From the IMG/VR virus record IMGVR_UViG_3300007963_000047, positions 1 to 23,630 of that record: DNA of 23,630 bases; one strand, given 5' to 3'. A program made the position numbers and the translations under genes. Under the pieces are notes generated by a model, which saw only the letters and a program-made list of their open reading frames with translations, made no database searches and was not told where the DNA came from. Below, one piece after another: positions 7,202-14,439 of this stretch. The stretch's first letter is position 1. Every line of letters begins with the position of its first letter. The stretch comes from a virus.

Positions 7202-8143
7202 ATGGCTAAGGTTACCAATAGCTTTACCACTTACGACGCGACTGCAGATCGCGAGGATCTGTCAAATTTTATATACAACATCGACCCGTCCGACACGCCG
7301 TTGATGTCTATGATTGGTCGCAGAAATGTCAGCAATGTGACTTTCGATTGGCAAGTTGAAAGCCTCCCTGCTGTAGATACAACCGCACAGGTGGAAGGTT
7401 TCGAGCTCGCTCGAACTGCTTCAACGGCGACCACCCGTGAAAGTAACATGGCTCAGATTTTGAAAATCGATGCTACGGTTACCGGGACTCAGGAGAGCGC
7501 CAATGCCGCTGGCAAGGGCAACGGCGAAATGGCTCATCAGATGGCGATTGCCTCTAAGGCGTTGAAGCGGAATGTCGAAAAAGTCATTTCTTCGGCACAG
7601 GCAAAAAATGCTGGAAACGCGACAACCGCCAGAACAACCGCAGGGCTCGAGTGCTGGATTCAATCCAACAAATCTAGAGGCACGGGCGGTGGCGATGGCA
7701 ATGCTGCACACACAACTGCCCCGACAGACGGGACGCAACGAGCTCTCACAGAGACGATTCTCAAGGCAGTTATCAAGACCTGTTATACGTCCGGTGCTGA
7801 ACCTTCTGTACTGATGGTTGGTCCTACCAACAAGCAAACAGTCTCTGGTTTCACGGGTCGGGCAAGTGCTCAACAAACCATAGCGGCAGATGCGATTCAA
7901 GCGAGTGTCGCAATCTATGCAAGTGACTTCGGTGAGCTCAAAGTCGTTCCGAGCAGATGGGTGCGAGATCGTTCCGCAATGCTGATCGATCCGGAGTTTG
8001 CTGCGACTTCGTTTTACAGACCGTTTCAGCGTAAGCCGATAGCCGATATTGGCGATGCAAAAACGGAAATGATGATCGTCGAATTCGGACTCGAATGTCG
8101 CAATGAAGCGGCAATGGGTTTGATCGCCGACTTGACTACATAG
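7202..8143 (+). CDS. Major capsid protein (DUF5309/SU10-like, HK97 fold)
   Basis: This is the main shell protein. The N-terminus (NSFTTYDATADREDLSNFIY, then PSDTPLMSMIGRR) and the following segments (VTFDWQVESLP, FELARTASTATTRESNMAQI) match the DUF5309 or SU10-type major capsid family, which adopts the HK97 fold. The C-terminal half carries VLMVGPTNKQTVSGFTGRAS, then YASDFGELKVVPSRWVRD and MLIDPEFAATSFYRPF, also typical. At 313 aa it has a usual length. It has the best ribosome site in the region and is followed directly by a strong terminator, as expected for the most abundant virion protein. Confidence 0.93.
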   Translation: MAKVTNSFTTYDATADREDLSNFIYNIDPSDTPLMSMIGRRNVSNVTFDWQVESLPAVDTTAQVEGFELARTASTATTRESNMAQILKIDATVTGTQESANAAGKGNGEMAHQMAIASKALKRNVEKVISSAQAKNAGNATTARTTAGLECWIQSNKSRGTGGGDGNAAHTTAPTDGTQRALTETILKAVIKTCYTSGAEPSVLMVGPTNKQTVSGFTGRASAQQTIAADAIQASVAIYASDFGELKVVPSRWVRDRSAMLIDPEFAATSFYRPFQRKPIADIGDAKTEMMIVEFGLECRNEAAMGLIADLTT

Positions 8144-8168
8144 TCTCTCAATCCTTTGTGTTGAGACT
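8142..8168 (+). other. Bulged hairpin after the capsid gene
   Basis: AGTC-TC-TCAA at 8142-8151 pairs with TTGAGACT at 8161-8168, leaving a two-base bulge and a 9-base loop. It begins at the capsid stop codon and stands just before the terminator hairpin. Two stems in a row may protect the 3' end of the capsid mRNA or slow the polymerase. Confidence 0.5.
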
Positions 8169-8172
8169 CTTT

Positions 8173-8198
8173 GGGGGAGTGTGAGCTCCCCCCTTTTT
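8173..8198 (+). terminator. Rho-independent terminator after the capsid gene
   Basis: GGGGGAG (8173-8179) pairs perfectly with CTCCCCC (8186-8192) around a six-base loop, and five T follow (8194-8198). This is a textbook intrinsic terminator. It separates the capsid-assembly genes from the tail genes and probably lets only part of the transcription pass on, giving high capsid and lower tail-protein levels. The downstream gene has its own Shine-Dalgarno (AAGGA) just after it. A GAGCTC hexamer lies across the loop and 3' arm. Confidence 0.88.
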
Positions 8199-8211
8199 AA
8201 AAGGACAGACT

Positions 8212-8511
8212 ATGGCGCTTAAGACGACGGTTTCTAAAACAGCGACAACGTGGCAGCGACTGATCTCCGATCTGTCAGAGCCAGAAACTGTGTACGAATA
8301 TACGGAGCAGAATGTTGAACCTTTGATTGATATTGCAAAGGCTCAATCTGAATTGAAGCCCGACAAAGACATGCGGCTGGTTGGACATATTCCTCTGGTA
8401 ATTTATAACCAGATGATGCGGGACGGGAGTTTCAATGATTCGGCAGCAATAAAGAAATGGTTGAACAACCCGGATAACAAATGTTTTCGGGTTGCACCGG
8501 GTCGCGTCTAA
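8212..8511 (+). CDS. Small virion-associated protein, 99 aa
   Basis: No family name can be given. The central stretch (QNVEPLIDIAKAQSELKPDKDMRLVGHIPLVI) then WLNNPDNKCFRVAPGRV resembles a small protein commonly placed between the capsid and adaptor genes of phages, with a VEP-L---K then D-R-VA-IP-VV pattern and a C-terminal FLN/FR motif. I infer a head-completion or minor structural role. AAGGA about 8200-8204 is the Shine-Dalgarno. The stop is immediately followed by the ATG of the next gene, so the two are coupled. Confidence 0.78.
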   Translation: MALKTTVSKTATTWQRLISDLSEPETVYEYTEQNVEPLIDIAKAQSELKPDKDMRLVGHIPLVIYNQMMRDGSFNDSAAIKKWLNNPDNKCFRVAPGRV

Positions 8512-9132
8512 ATGGCACTCGCAAATTTTTCAGATTTAAAAACGAGCATTGCGTCTTGGTTGAATCGCGATGATCTGACAACCAGCATTCCGGACTTTAT
8601 TAAAATGGCGGAAGCGGAAGCGAGCAGACGTTTGCGAGTTCGCAGTCAGGTTGTTCGAGCAGATGCGACCGTAGATGCACAATATGTTTCTTTGCCGTCC
8701 GACTTTTTGTCTATCGAAAGTTTCTATTTAAAGACGTCCCCTGTTAGGCGTCTGGAGTTTGCTTCTGTGGATGAAATTGCGAAGAAAAAATCAGAGGGAT
8801 TTTCAACGAGTGGGACACCTCTATATTTTACAATCATTGGGACGACCGCAGAGCTCTTGCCGTCGCCCTCTCAAAGTTTTACAGCAGAGCTCGTTTACTA
8901 TGCTCGGATTCCTGCTCTTACCGACAGTGCTACTTCAAACTGGTTACTCGACAATCACCCGGACATCTACCTCTATGGCGCTCTGTTGCAAAGCGCACCG
9001 TATCTTTTGGACGATGAACGGATTCCCGTCTGGTCGGGGGTATACGAGAAGGCAATCAATCAATTAGAACTTAGTTCTGACAAAGAAAAATTCACAGGCG
9101 GTGTTCTTAAACAGCGTGTTAGGAGGTTGTAG
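8512..9132 (+). CDS. Head-tail adaptor (P22 gp4-like)
   Basis: Adaptor proteins bind under the portal ring and link it to the tail. This 206-aa protein starts NFSDLKTSIASWLNRDDL, then DFIKMAEAEASRRLRVRSQ, the helical opening of the gp4-like phage adaptor family. A beta-rich middle follows (VSLPSDFLSIESFYL, then TAELVYYARIPAL). The C-terminal part (LLDNHPDIYLYGALLQSAPYLLDDERIPVW then YEKAI-QLE) is also characteristic. Length and position after the capsid genes fit. It begins directly at the preceding stop. Its last codons contain the AGGAGG Shine-Dalgarno for the next gene. Confidence 0.86.
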   Translation: MALANFSDLKTSIASWLNRDDLTTSIPDFIKMAEAEASRRLRVRSQVVRADATVDAQYVSLPSDFLSIESFYLKTSPVRRLEFASVDEIAKKKSEGFSTSGTPLYFTIIGTTAELLPSPSQSFTAELVYYARIPALTDSATSNWLLDNHPDIYLYGALLQSAPYLLDDERIPVWSGVYEKAINQLELSSDKEKFTGGVLKQRVRRL

Positions 9133-9134
9133 CA

Positions 9135-9527
9135 ATGGCTGGTTCTTTTACCGATTATTTGGAAGATAAACTTTTAAAACATACTTTTACGAACACAGCG
9201 TATACGTCGCCTTCTGCGGTCTATTGCGGACTGTTCACATCAGCGCCAACAGATACGGGTGGAGGAACGGAGTTGAGTGGCGATGCTTATGCACGGCAAG
9301 CAATTACATTCTCAGTGAGTGGTACAGCGACGCTTTGCACGAACTCTTCCGCGATTGAGTTTCCGACTGCGACAGGTGCTTGGGGAACAGTTGTTGCGGT
9401 TGCTGTTTTTGATGCTTCGACATCCGGGAACATGCTTGCGTGGGCGGACCTCGCGTCTAACCGAACAATCGCTTCCGGGGATATTTTCCGCATTCCCGCC
9501 AACGATTTAGATATCACGCTGGCATAA
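9135..9527 (+). CDS. Small tail/fibre-associated protein, 130 aa
   Basis: The N-terminus reads FTDYLEDKLLKHTFTNTAY, then VYCGLFTSAPTDTGGGTELSGDAYARQAI. This arrangement, with a VY-GLFT-AP-D-G-GTE-SG--YARQ motif, is a recurring family of small phage structural proteins, usually annotated as tail or tail-fibre protein. The rest is beta-rich and ends with ANDLDITLA. It has a very strong Shine-Dalgarno (AGGAGG, 9121-9126). Its position between the adaptor and repetitive fibre-like proteins supports a virion role, but the exact place in the particle is not known. Confidence 0.75.
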   Translation: MAGSFTDYLEDKLLKHTFTNTAYTSPSAVYCGLFTSAPTDTGGGTELSGDAYARQAITFSVSGTATLCTNSSAIEFPTATGAWGTVVAVAVFDASTSGNMLAWADLASNRTIASGDIFRIPANDLDITLA

Positions 9528-9531
9528 AACA

Positions 9532-10230
9532 ATGGCAAGCGGAGACTATGGGTTTCTTTATTATGGTCGGGGAAACTACGGCGTCTCGAGCTATCCGGCA
9601 GGTGCTGCGACTGCAGCAACTACGAGCACTGTTGCCTCCTCTGGTATTGCTCTTTTCTCTGGCACGGCGGCTGCGACAACGAATGTCACTTTCACTTCTG
9701 CCGGGAACAGAGTTGCACTAGGAGCAGCAAGCCCAACATCGACAGTTACTGTAAGTGCTGCAGGTGGAATTATCCGATCTGCTTCAGCGGCGGTGGCGAG
9801 CACAAGCTCATTTTCTGCTGCCGGGAATCGCGTTGCACTCGGTGCAGCTAGTGCTACTTCGACTGTTACCGTGACCGCCGCTGGAGGACTTTTGGTTGTA
9901 GGTGCAGCAGCGCTTACCACGACAGCTAGCGTCTCGGCTGCGGGAAACAGAATTCAAAATGCTGCTGCTTCCTTGACGGCGACGAGCTCTGCTTCATTTG
10001 CCGGGGAACGAATTGCAACAGCATCTGCAGTCATTGATATCACAACAGTTGTCCGGGTTTCATGGGTCCCAACACCTGCTCCCGGAGAGACTTGGAATGG
10101 TCAAACCACAGATGCAAAGAGTTGGTCAGAGCAGAGCGCCGATGCGGAAACGTGGACTGAAAAATCAACCGATGGAAAAACATGGATACAACAAACTGGA
10201 AGCAGTATCACATGGGATGAAGCTGCTTGA
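9532..10230 (+). CDS. Repetitive Ala/Ser/Thr-rich tail protein
   Basis: A low-complexity 232-aa protein. Residues about 37-157 form tandem units of about 20 residues, each a short beta-strand pair with AGNR or AGG turns. The AGNR motif recurs every 40 residues, at 57, 97 and 137. The C-terminus (about 181-230) is a different array: five decapeptides with Trp at 188, 198, 208, 218 and 228. The N-terminal YYGRGNYGVSSY motif resembles YGTGNYGASTYG in the gp10-like protein at 12733, suggesting shared assembly contacts. No clear Shine-Dalgarno precedes the ATG, only four bases after the previous stop, so translation likely depends on coupling. A fibrous or surface structural role is inferred. Confidence 0.75.
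   Translation: MASGDYGFLYYGRGNYGVSSYPAGAATAATTSTVASSGIALFSGTAAATTNVTFTSAGNRVALGAASPTSTVTVSAAGGIIRSASAAVASTSSFSAAGNRVALGAASATSTVTVTAAGGLLVVGAAALTTTASVSAAGNRIQNAAASLTATSSASFAGERIATASAVIDITTVVRVSWVPTPAPGETWNGQTTDAKSWSEQSADAETWTEKSTDGKTWIQQTGSSITWDEAA
10078..10221 (+). repeat. Decapeptide (30-bp) repeat with invariant Trp
   Basis: About five consecutive 30-base units encode variants of D-A-x-(S/T)-W-x-(E/Q)-x-(S/T)-x, with Trp recurring exactly every 10 residues. The units differ at the DNA level, so this is an old repeat kept at the protein level. Confidence 0.82.
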
Positions 10231-10242
10231 GGAAATTAAAAA

Positions 10243-11151
10243 ATGGCTGACACAACTACCACTAATTTAAGTATGACTAAACCGGAGGTCGGCGCGAGCG
10301 CTGACACCTGGGGAACCAAAATTAATGGATCGCTCGATACCGCCGATGCAGTTTTTGCAGCCGCTGGGACCGGAACGAGTGTCGGACTTCAAGTCGGCAG
10401 CGGGAAAACACTAGTGGTTGGCGGTACTCAAAAAATATCAACGACTAGCAAAATCGAATTTCGTGACACCGCAATCTATATCAATTCATCAGTCGATGGT
10501 CAGCTAGACATCGTCGCAGATGGCGAGATTCAGGCAGTCGCTCCGATCATCGATTTAGATGCATCCACGGCGGTCACCGTTAGCCATGATTTGAAACTCG
10601 ACAGCGATGCGGCAGTTCTTGGTTTTGGGGTAAACAATGATGTCACTCTGACTCATGTTCATGACGTTGGCGTGCAGTTCAATACGATGCCAATCGTACC
10701 CAACCCGACTTTCAGGGCATATAGAGATAGTTCAGATCAAACGATGTCGCATAACACCGCTACGAAGGTTGAATTGAATGCAGAGAGTTTTGATATTGGC
10801 GGTTATTACGACCACAGTACTAATTATCGATACACGCCATTGGTAGCTGGTTACTATCAGGTCAACGCATCGATTCAAGACATCTCCAATACCGATGTGT
10901 ATGACATCATTATTTACATCCGGAAAAATGGATCGTCTGTTTCTCAGGGGCGACTTCGGTATGTAGGGGCCACCAACGACGATTTATATACATCAGTTGT
11001 TTCGACAAGCGACCTCGTGTTAATGAACGGCTCAACAGACTACCTCGAGGCGTATGCTCAAATAGCCTCAGAAGACTCTTCAGCAGTGAAAGTGAACGAC
11101 AGTGAAGTTGCAACGTTTATGTCAGCTATTTTAGTGAGCCGAACTTCATAG
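10243..11151 (+). CDS. Tail fibre-like protein with C1q-like C-terminus
   Basis: A 302-aa protein. The N-terminus ([20 protein letters not shown], then [15 protein letters not shown]) is a motif common to fibre and structural proteins of marine phages, with NL--TKP-VG-S-DTWG-K-N--LD. The middle is beta-repetitive. The C-terminal about 140 residues ([20 protein letters not shown], then [20 protein letters not shown]) resemble a C1q/TNF-like jelly-roll trimer domain often used as a fibre tip. It may therefore contact the host surface or cap a fibre. Shine-Dalgarno GAGGAA lies at 10229-10234. No chaperone-type or enzymatic motif is visible. Confidence 0.78.
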   Translation: MADTTTTNLSMTKPEVGASADTWGTKINGSLDTADAVFAAAGTGTSVGLQVGSGKTLVVGGTQKISTTSKIEFRDTAIYINSSVDGQLDIVADGEIQAVAPIIDLDASTAVTVSHDLKLDSDAAVLGFGVNNDVTLTHVHDVGVQFNTMPIVPNPTFRAYRDSSDQTMSHNTATKVELNAESFDIGGYYDHSTNYRYTPLVAGYYQVNASIQDISNTDVYDIIIYIRKNGSSVSQGRLRYVGATNDDLYTSVVSTSDLVLMNGSTDYLEAYAQIASEDSSAVKVNDSEVATFMSAILVSRTS

Positions 11152-11161
11152 GAGAAAAATA

Positions 11162-11338
11162 ATGTCCACACTTTTTTCAAAGATAAAAACAATTCACCCG
11201 TCCCTGACAGATGCTGATTTCAGTCCAGAAGGAACTATAGCGTTGCAAAACGATTCAGATGGAAAAGGTGATTATATTAAATCGTGGAACCACCCTTCGC
11301 TGGTTAGACCAACCGATGAACAAATTAGAGACGCTTGA
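11162..11338 (+). CDS. XkdW-like small tail protein, 58 aa
   Basis: This ORF has a good Shine-Dalgarno (AGGAG, 11150-11154). Its product has the pattern I-HPSLTDADFSPEGTIALQND then YIKSWNHPSLVRPTDEQI. A DF-----G-I-LQ-D--G-YI--WN---P-PT motif is the hallmark of XkdW-like phage proteins found next to tail fibre genes. Their function is not settled, and a fibre-associated or assembly role is usually assumed. The stop overlaps the next start (TGATG). Confidence 0.68.
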   Translation: MSTLFSKIKTIHPSLTDADFSPEGTIALQNDSDGKGDYIKSWNHPSLVRPTDEQIRDA

Positions 11339-11502
11339 TGGACGACATTGAAAAAGTCAAAACTGCGCTCGACAAACACGAAGCGGAATGTTTGATTCGC
11401 GCTGAATCTTTTGAAGCGAGATTGTCTCGGCTCGAAAAAGCAACTGCGGGGTTGTATCCCTTCATCGCCGCTTGCGTTTTGATTGCGGCGTGGTTGCGCT
11501 GA
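11338..11502 (+). CDS. XhlA-like membrane-anchored protein, 54 aa
   Basis: The product has a charged coiled-coil-like N-terminus (DDIEKVKTALDKHEAECLIR then ARLSRLEKA) and one hydrophobic C-terminal segment (LYPFIAACVLIAAWL). This is the architecture of XhlA-type lysis proteins, which work with a holin and endolysin. Both ends overlap neighbours (TGATG at 11336 and at 11500), placing it in tight translational linkage with the endolysin gene. Assignment rests on architecture and context, not on a diagnostic motif. Confidence 0.6.
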   Translation: MDDIEKVKTALDKHEAECLIRAESFEARLSRLEKATAGLYPFIAACVLIAAWLR

Positions 11503-11864
11503 TGGCTTGGCAATTTTTTACAAAAGAAGAAATGGCTTGTCGTCACTGTGGCGAATGTGACATGGATGAAACTTTCATGGATGACTTGGACTGGCTGCGT
11601 GAAAAATATGGCAATGCTCTTCGCATCACCTCTGGTTTTCGATGCCCTGACCACAACGAAACGGTCAGTAGCACAGGCAGGAACGGCCCCCACACCACAG
11701 GGCGTGCAGCAGACATTTCGATTGAAAGAACGAACGCCTATGAATTGTCAAAAATTATTTTGCGTGGCCCGTTCACAGGCGTTGGTTTTGCACAGAAGGG
11801 CGGTTCGCGTTTTATTCATGTGGACACGCTTCAAGAAAATCGACCAACGATCTGGACGTACTAA
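11502..11864 (+). CDS. Endolysin, M15 family peptidase
   Basis: M15 peptidases cut peptide cross-links in peptidoglycan, using zinc. The 120-aa protein has the motifs RITSGFRCPDHN (41-52), GPHTTGRAADIS (62-73) and FIHVDT (104-109). The zinc ligands are predicted at His64, Asp71 and His106, with Asp108 beside the active site. This matches the M15_3 type. A CRHCGEC cluster at residues 13-19 is common in this group. I chose ATG 11502 because it overlaps the upstream stop (TGATG). The open frame extends back to an ATG at 11472 inside the previous gene, giving ten unlikely extra residues. There is no signal peptide, so release should depend on a holin. Confidence 0.93.
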   Translation: MAWQFFTKEEMACRHCGECDMDETFMDDLDWLREKYGNALRITSGFRCPDHNETVSSTGRNGPHTTGRAADISIERTNAYELSKIILRGPFTGVGFAQKGGSRFIHVDTLQENRPTIWTY

Positions 11865-11865
11865 G

Positions 11866-12171
11866 ATGCCAAAAAAACTACAGAAAGATTCACGTTACGA
11901 AAAACATGATTTGGACGGCGATGGTGTTGTGTCAGATGAAGAACTGGAAAAAGAAAAGTCGATTAGTTTTCTGGAAAAGGCGGACGCCCAACGAAACATG
12001 GCGTGGGTGTCGTTAGGTTTTATGATTTTTTTCAGCACGTTGTTACTGACACCTGCGATTTCTGATTCAAAAATTTCTGCTCTCGGCGACTTGGCCGGAT
12101 TGCTGTTTATATCTCTGGCCGGAATCATCGGTGCGTACATGGGTGTATCAGCTTGGATGTCTCGAAAATGA
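11866..12171 (+). CDS. EF-hand protein with two membrane helices (holin candidate)
   Basis: A 101-aa protein. Residues 15-26 (DLDGDGVVSDEE) form a canonical EF-hand loop with Asp15, Asp17, Asp19, Ser23 and Glu26 as calcium ligands. Two hydrophobic helices follow (about 45-65 and 72-96), and the protein ends in SRK. The start at 11866 follows the endolysin stop by one base. The same frame is open from an ATG at 11548, but that stretch lies over the endolysin in another frame and is not credible. Two helices and a position inside the lysis cassette suggest a holin or holin regulator, possibly sensitive to calcium. The EF-hand is seen in the sequence. The function is inferred. Confidence 0.75.
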   Translation: MPKKLQKDSRYEKHDLDGDGVVSDEELEKEKSISFLEKADAQRNMAWVSLGFMIFFSTLLLTPAISDSKISALGDLAGLLFISLAGIIGAYMGVSAWMSRK

Positions 12172-12335
12172 CCGACGCGATTCATTCGAATACCCATCAG
12201 CCGACTCACTTGAATGCAACTCTTGAGCGAATCAAAGAGACGTTGGAAATTTATCGTGAATCTCAACAGGAATCTCAAAAAGAAAAAGTAGAAAAGACAA
12301 AGCCAACAAATCACGCAGTGGACGAGTTAGTCTGA
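12168..12335 (+). CDS. Small hydrophilic protein of the lysis cassette, 55 aa
   Basis: Unrecognised. The product is hydrophilic and probably one coiled-coil helix (LERIKETLEIYRESQQESQK) with a Lys/Glu-rich tail, without a membrane segment. ATG 12168 overlaps the upstream stop (ATGA). An ATG at 12153 in the same frame adds five residues but lies deeper in the previous gene. The 3' end overlaps the holin start (TGATG). It may help control the neighbouring holins, or could simply be an accessory gene. It has neither the lipobox nor the anchor expected of a spanin. Confidence 0.6.
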   Translation: MTDAIHSNTHQPTHLNATLERIKETLEIYRESQQESQKEKVEKTKPTNHAVDELV

Positions 12336-12733
12336 TGGTATTGGGAATTGCAGAAAGTGTCGTCGGGGTCGCAGGAAAAGTACTCGACAAATTTGTTGAG
12401 GATAAAGACCTCAAAGCCAAACTCGACCACGAATTGAAAACCGCTTTTCACTCTGCGAATTTGGCTCAAATCGAGGTCAACAAACAGGAAGCAGCGCATC
12501 AGAGTTTATTCGTCGCTGGTTGGCGACCGTTCGTCGGATGGGTATGCGGAATTGCACTGGCCTATCATTTTGTTTTAGCCCCATTTCTATTGTTTGTTTT
12601 TTCTGTATACGGGCTTGAGCAAGAACTACCCGAGTTCGATTTCAGCCAACTCTCAACAATTTTAATGGGGATGCTGGGGCTTGGTGGATTACGCACCTAT
12701 GAAAAAATGAAAAAAGTGAGTCGAGAAAAATAA
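12335..12733 (+). CDS. Holin of the GTA 3-TM family
   Basis: Holins make lesions in the inner membrane so that endolysin can reach the cell wall. This 132-aa protein matches the 3-TM holin family first described for gene-transfer-agent release. It has an N-terminal amphipathic region (about 1-20), a charged coiled-coil stretch (21-53), the diagnostic AGWRPFVGWVCGIALAY (61-77) running into a long hydrophobic span to about 92, and a last hydrophobic region around 104-120 before a basic tail (EKMKKVSREK). Both ends overlap neighbours (TGATG at 12333, TAATG at 12731). It is the best holin call in the cassette. Confidence 0.88.
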   Translation: MVLGIAESVVGVAGKVLDKFVEDKDLKAKLDHELKTAFHSANLAQIEVNKQEAAHQSLFVAGWRPFVGWVCGIALAYHFVLAPFLLFVFSVYGLEQELPEFDFSQLSTILMGMLGLGGLRTYEKMKKVSREK

Positions 12734-14223
12734 TGCCTCTGATTCCCCTTGAAATTCCACCGGGTGTTGTAAAGAACGGAACTGCGCTGCAGGTGGCAGG
12801 TCGCTGGTTTGATTCGAATCTCATTCGCTGGCGTGACCAAGTAATGATGCCTGTCGGCGGTTGGTTGAAAATGAACACGAGCGCGATTACCGGGATCTGT
12901 CGCGGACTGATTGCTTTTCGCGACAATGGAAATGCGAACAAATTTATTTGTGCTGGAACGAATTCGAAACTTTACGTCTGGAACGACAGCGGGACCATCT
13001 ACGACATCACCCCATCGGGTTTCACGACCGGGCGAACAGATGCTATTTATGGTTTAGGCTATGGGACCGGCAATTACGGAGCGAGCACCTACGGGACTGC
13101 TCGCGCAGGAAGTGGACAGGTTTTGGACGCCGCAACGTGGAGCTTGGATACTTGGGGTGAATATCTGGTTGGCGTTGCACCACACTACGGCAGAATCGTC
13201 GAGTGGCAGCTAAATACGGGCTCTGTGGCCGCAAACGTGTCAAATGCACCTTATCCATCCTTGGGCGTTCTAGTGACGCCTGAGCGCCATCTGATGGCCT
13301 TGGGTGCTGCAAGTAACAATCGGAAGGTTGCCTGGAGCGATCAGGAAGACAATACAGTGTGGGCTGCAGGAGCAACAAACACTGCCGGGGCGATTGAGCT
13401 CGAAACAACTGGGACCATTCGAGCAGGTGTCCGGGTGCGTGGCGAAATTTTAATTGTCACTGACGTCGACGCTCATGTTATGACTTATCTAGGCCCTCCT
13501 CTGATTTACAATCGGCAAAAGTTGGGGAGCGCCTGTGGGTTGGTCGGGCCGAATGCAATCGCCACTGCAGAAGGTTTTGCGGTTTGGATGGGAAAAGATG
13601 ATTTTCATGTTTACGACGGCACTGTCAAGAGTCTCCCCTGTGACGTCAGGGATTTCGTTTTTGGCGACATCAATCTAATTCAAGGTTCCAAAATTTATGC
13701 GGGTGTGAATTCCGAGTTCGATGAAATCTGGTTTTTCTATCCCACTGCGGCAAGCGATGAAAATGACCGCTATGTCTGTTGGAACTATAAAGAAAATTAT
13801 TGGTCGATTGGTTCTTTGTCCCGCACCGCTTGGGTTGACTCCGGTGCGTTCACAGATCCTACCGCCACTGATGCTTCTGGATTTTTGTACTCGCAGGAAA
13901 GCGGTTGGACCAATGCCGGTGCTGCATTAACGACGACCCGGTATGTCGAGACGGGCGGTGTTAGCGTTGCTCAGGGAGACAACATTGTCCGGGGAAGACA
14001 AGTGATTTCAGACGAAGCAGTGACAGGCCAAGCCCAAATAAAATTCAAAACACGGTTCACCCCAAACGGGACGGAAACTGAGCACGGCCCTTACACGTTA
14101 GAAAATTATACGGATGTCCGTTTTTCGGGAAGACAATTTGCAATGCGAATTGAAGGGCGTGTTGATGACGATTGGCGGGTAGGCACTTTGCGTCTAGATG
14201 CAAAAACAGGGGGTCGTCGGTGA
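12733..14223 (+). CDS. Tail hub/stabilisation protein (P22 gp10-like)
   Basis: In P22-like phages gp10 plugs below the adaptor and helps retain packaged DNA. This 496-aa protein starts IPLEIPPGVVKNGTALQVAG then RWFDSNLIRWRDQVMMPVGG, a recognisable opening for the marine-phage version. Repeated beta-blade-like segments follow (FICAGTNSKLYVWN, then HLMALGAASNNRKVAWSDQED, GFAVWMGKDDFHVYDG, DEIWFFYPTAASDENDRYVCWN), consistent with a beta-propeller. The end is beta-rich (RFSGRQFAMRIEG). YGTGNYGASTYG near residue 115 resembles the N-terminus of the repetitive protein at 9532. The start is a TAATG overlap with the holin. Confidence 0.83.
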   Translation: MPLIPLEIPPGVVKNGTALQVAGRWFDSNLIRWRDQVMMPVGGWLKMNTSAITGICRGLIAFRDNGNANKFICAGTNSKLYVWNDSGTIYDITPSGFTTGRTDAIYGLGYGTGNYGASTYGTARAGSGQVLDAATWSLDTWGEYLVGVAPHYGRIVEWQLNTGSVAANVSNAPYPSLGVLVTPERHLMALGAASNNRKVAWSDQEDNTVWAAGATNTAGAIELETTGTIRAGVRVRGEILIVTDVDAHVMTYLGPPLIYNRQKLGSACGLVGPNAIATAEGFAVWMGKDDFHVYDGTVKSLPCDVRDFVFGDINLIQGSKIYAGVNSEFDEIWFFYPTAASDENDRYVCWNYKENYWSIGSLSRTAWVDSGAFTDPTATDASGFLYSQESGWTNAGAALTTTRYVETGGVSVAQGDNIVRGRQVISDEAVTGQAQIKFKTRFTPNGTETEHGPYTLENYTDVRFSGRQFAMRIEGRVDDDWRVGTLRLDAKTGGRR

Positions 14224-14429
14224 AGCTGCCTCCACCATCACAAAGCTATTCGCAGAATTCGGAGAGTTTGAAAAATCGTTTGTTGGAACAGGCTGATCAA
14301 CAAAATAGAAAACTACAAGTTGATGTTGAAATCGCAACCAGTGAGCGATTGATTCTAAGCAGCCCGAATGGAACGCGCTACAAAATTACTGTCAATGATG
14401 CTGGCGCGATTAGCGCGACATCGCTTTAG
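14220..14429 (+). CDS. Small hypothetical protein, 69 aa
   Basis: Unrecognised. I chose GTG 14220, which overlaps the upstream stop (GTGA) and has AGGGGG at 14208-14213 in a good Shine-Dalgarno position. An ATG at 14172 in the same frame would lie inside the previous gene. The protein has a Pro/Ser-rich start, a Gln/Asn-rich helix and a beta-hairpin-like C-terminus (SERLILSSPNGTRYKITVND). It probably belongs to the tail or ejection module by position. Confidence 0.6.
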   Translation: MKLPPPSQSYSQNSESLKNRLLEQADQQNRKLQVDVEIATSERLILSSPNGTRYKITVNDAGAISATSL

Positions 14430-14439
14430 GAGAAAACAA

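Noticed and set aside
9591-9920. Minus-strand ORF of 109 aa, Ala/Val-rich
   Set aside because: It is the antisense of the repetitive Ala/Ser/Thr gene. Its composition simply mirrors that gene and it has no ribosome site.
11548-11865. Long 5' extension of the EF-hand gene
   Set aside because: It overlaps the endolysin in another frame, where the catalytic M15 motifs are clearly read. The start at 11866 is directly after the endolysin stop.
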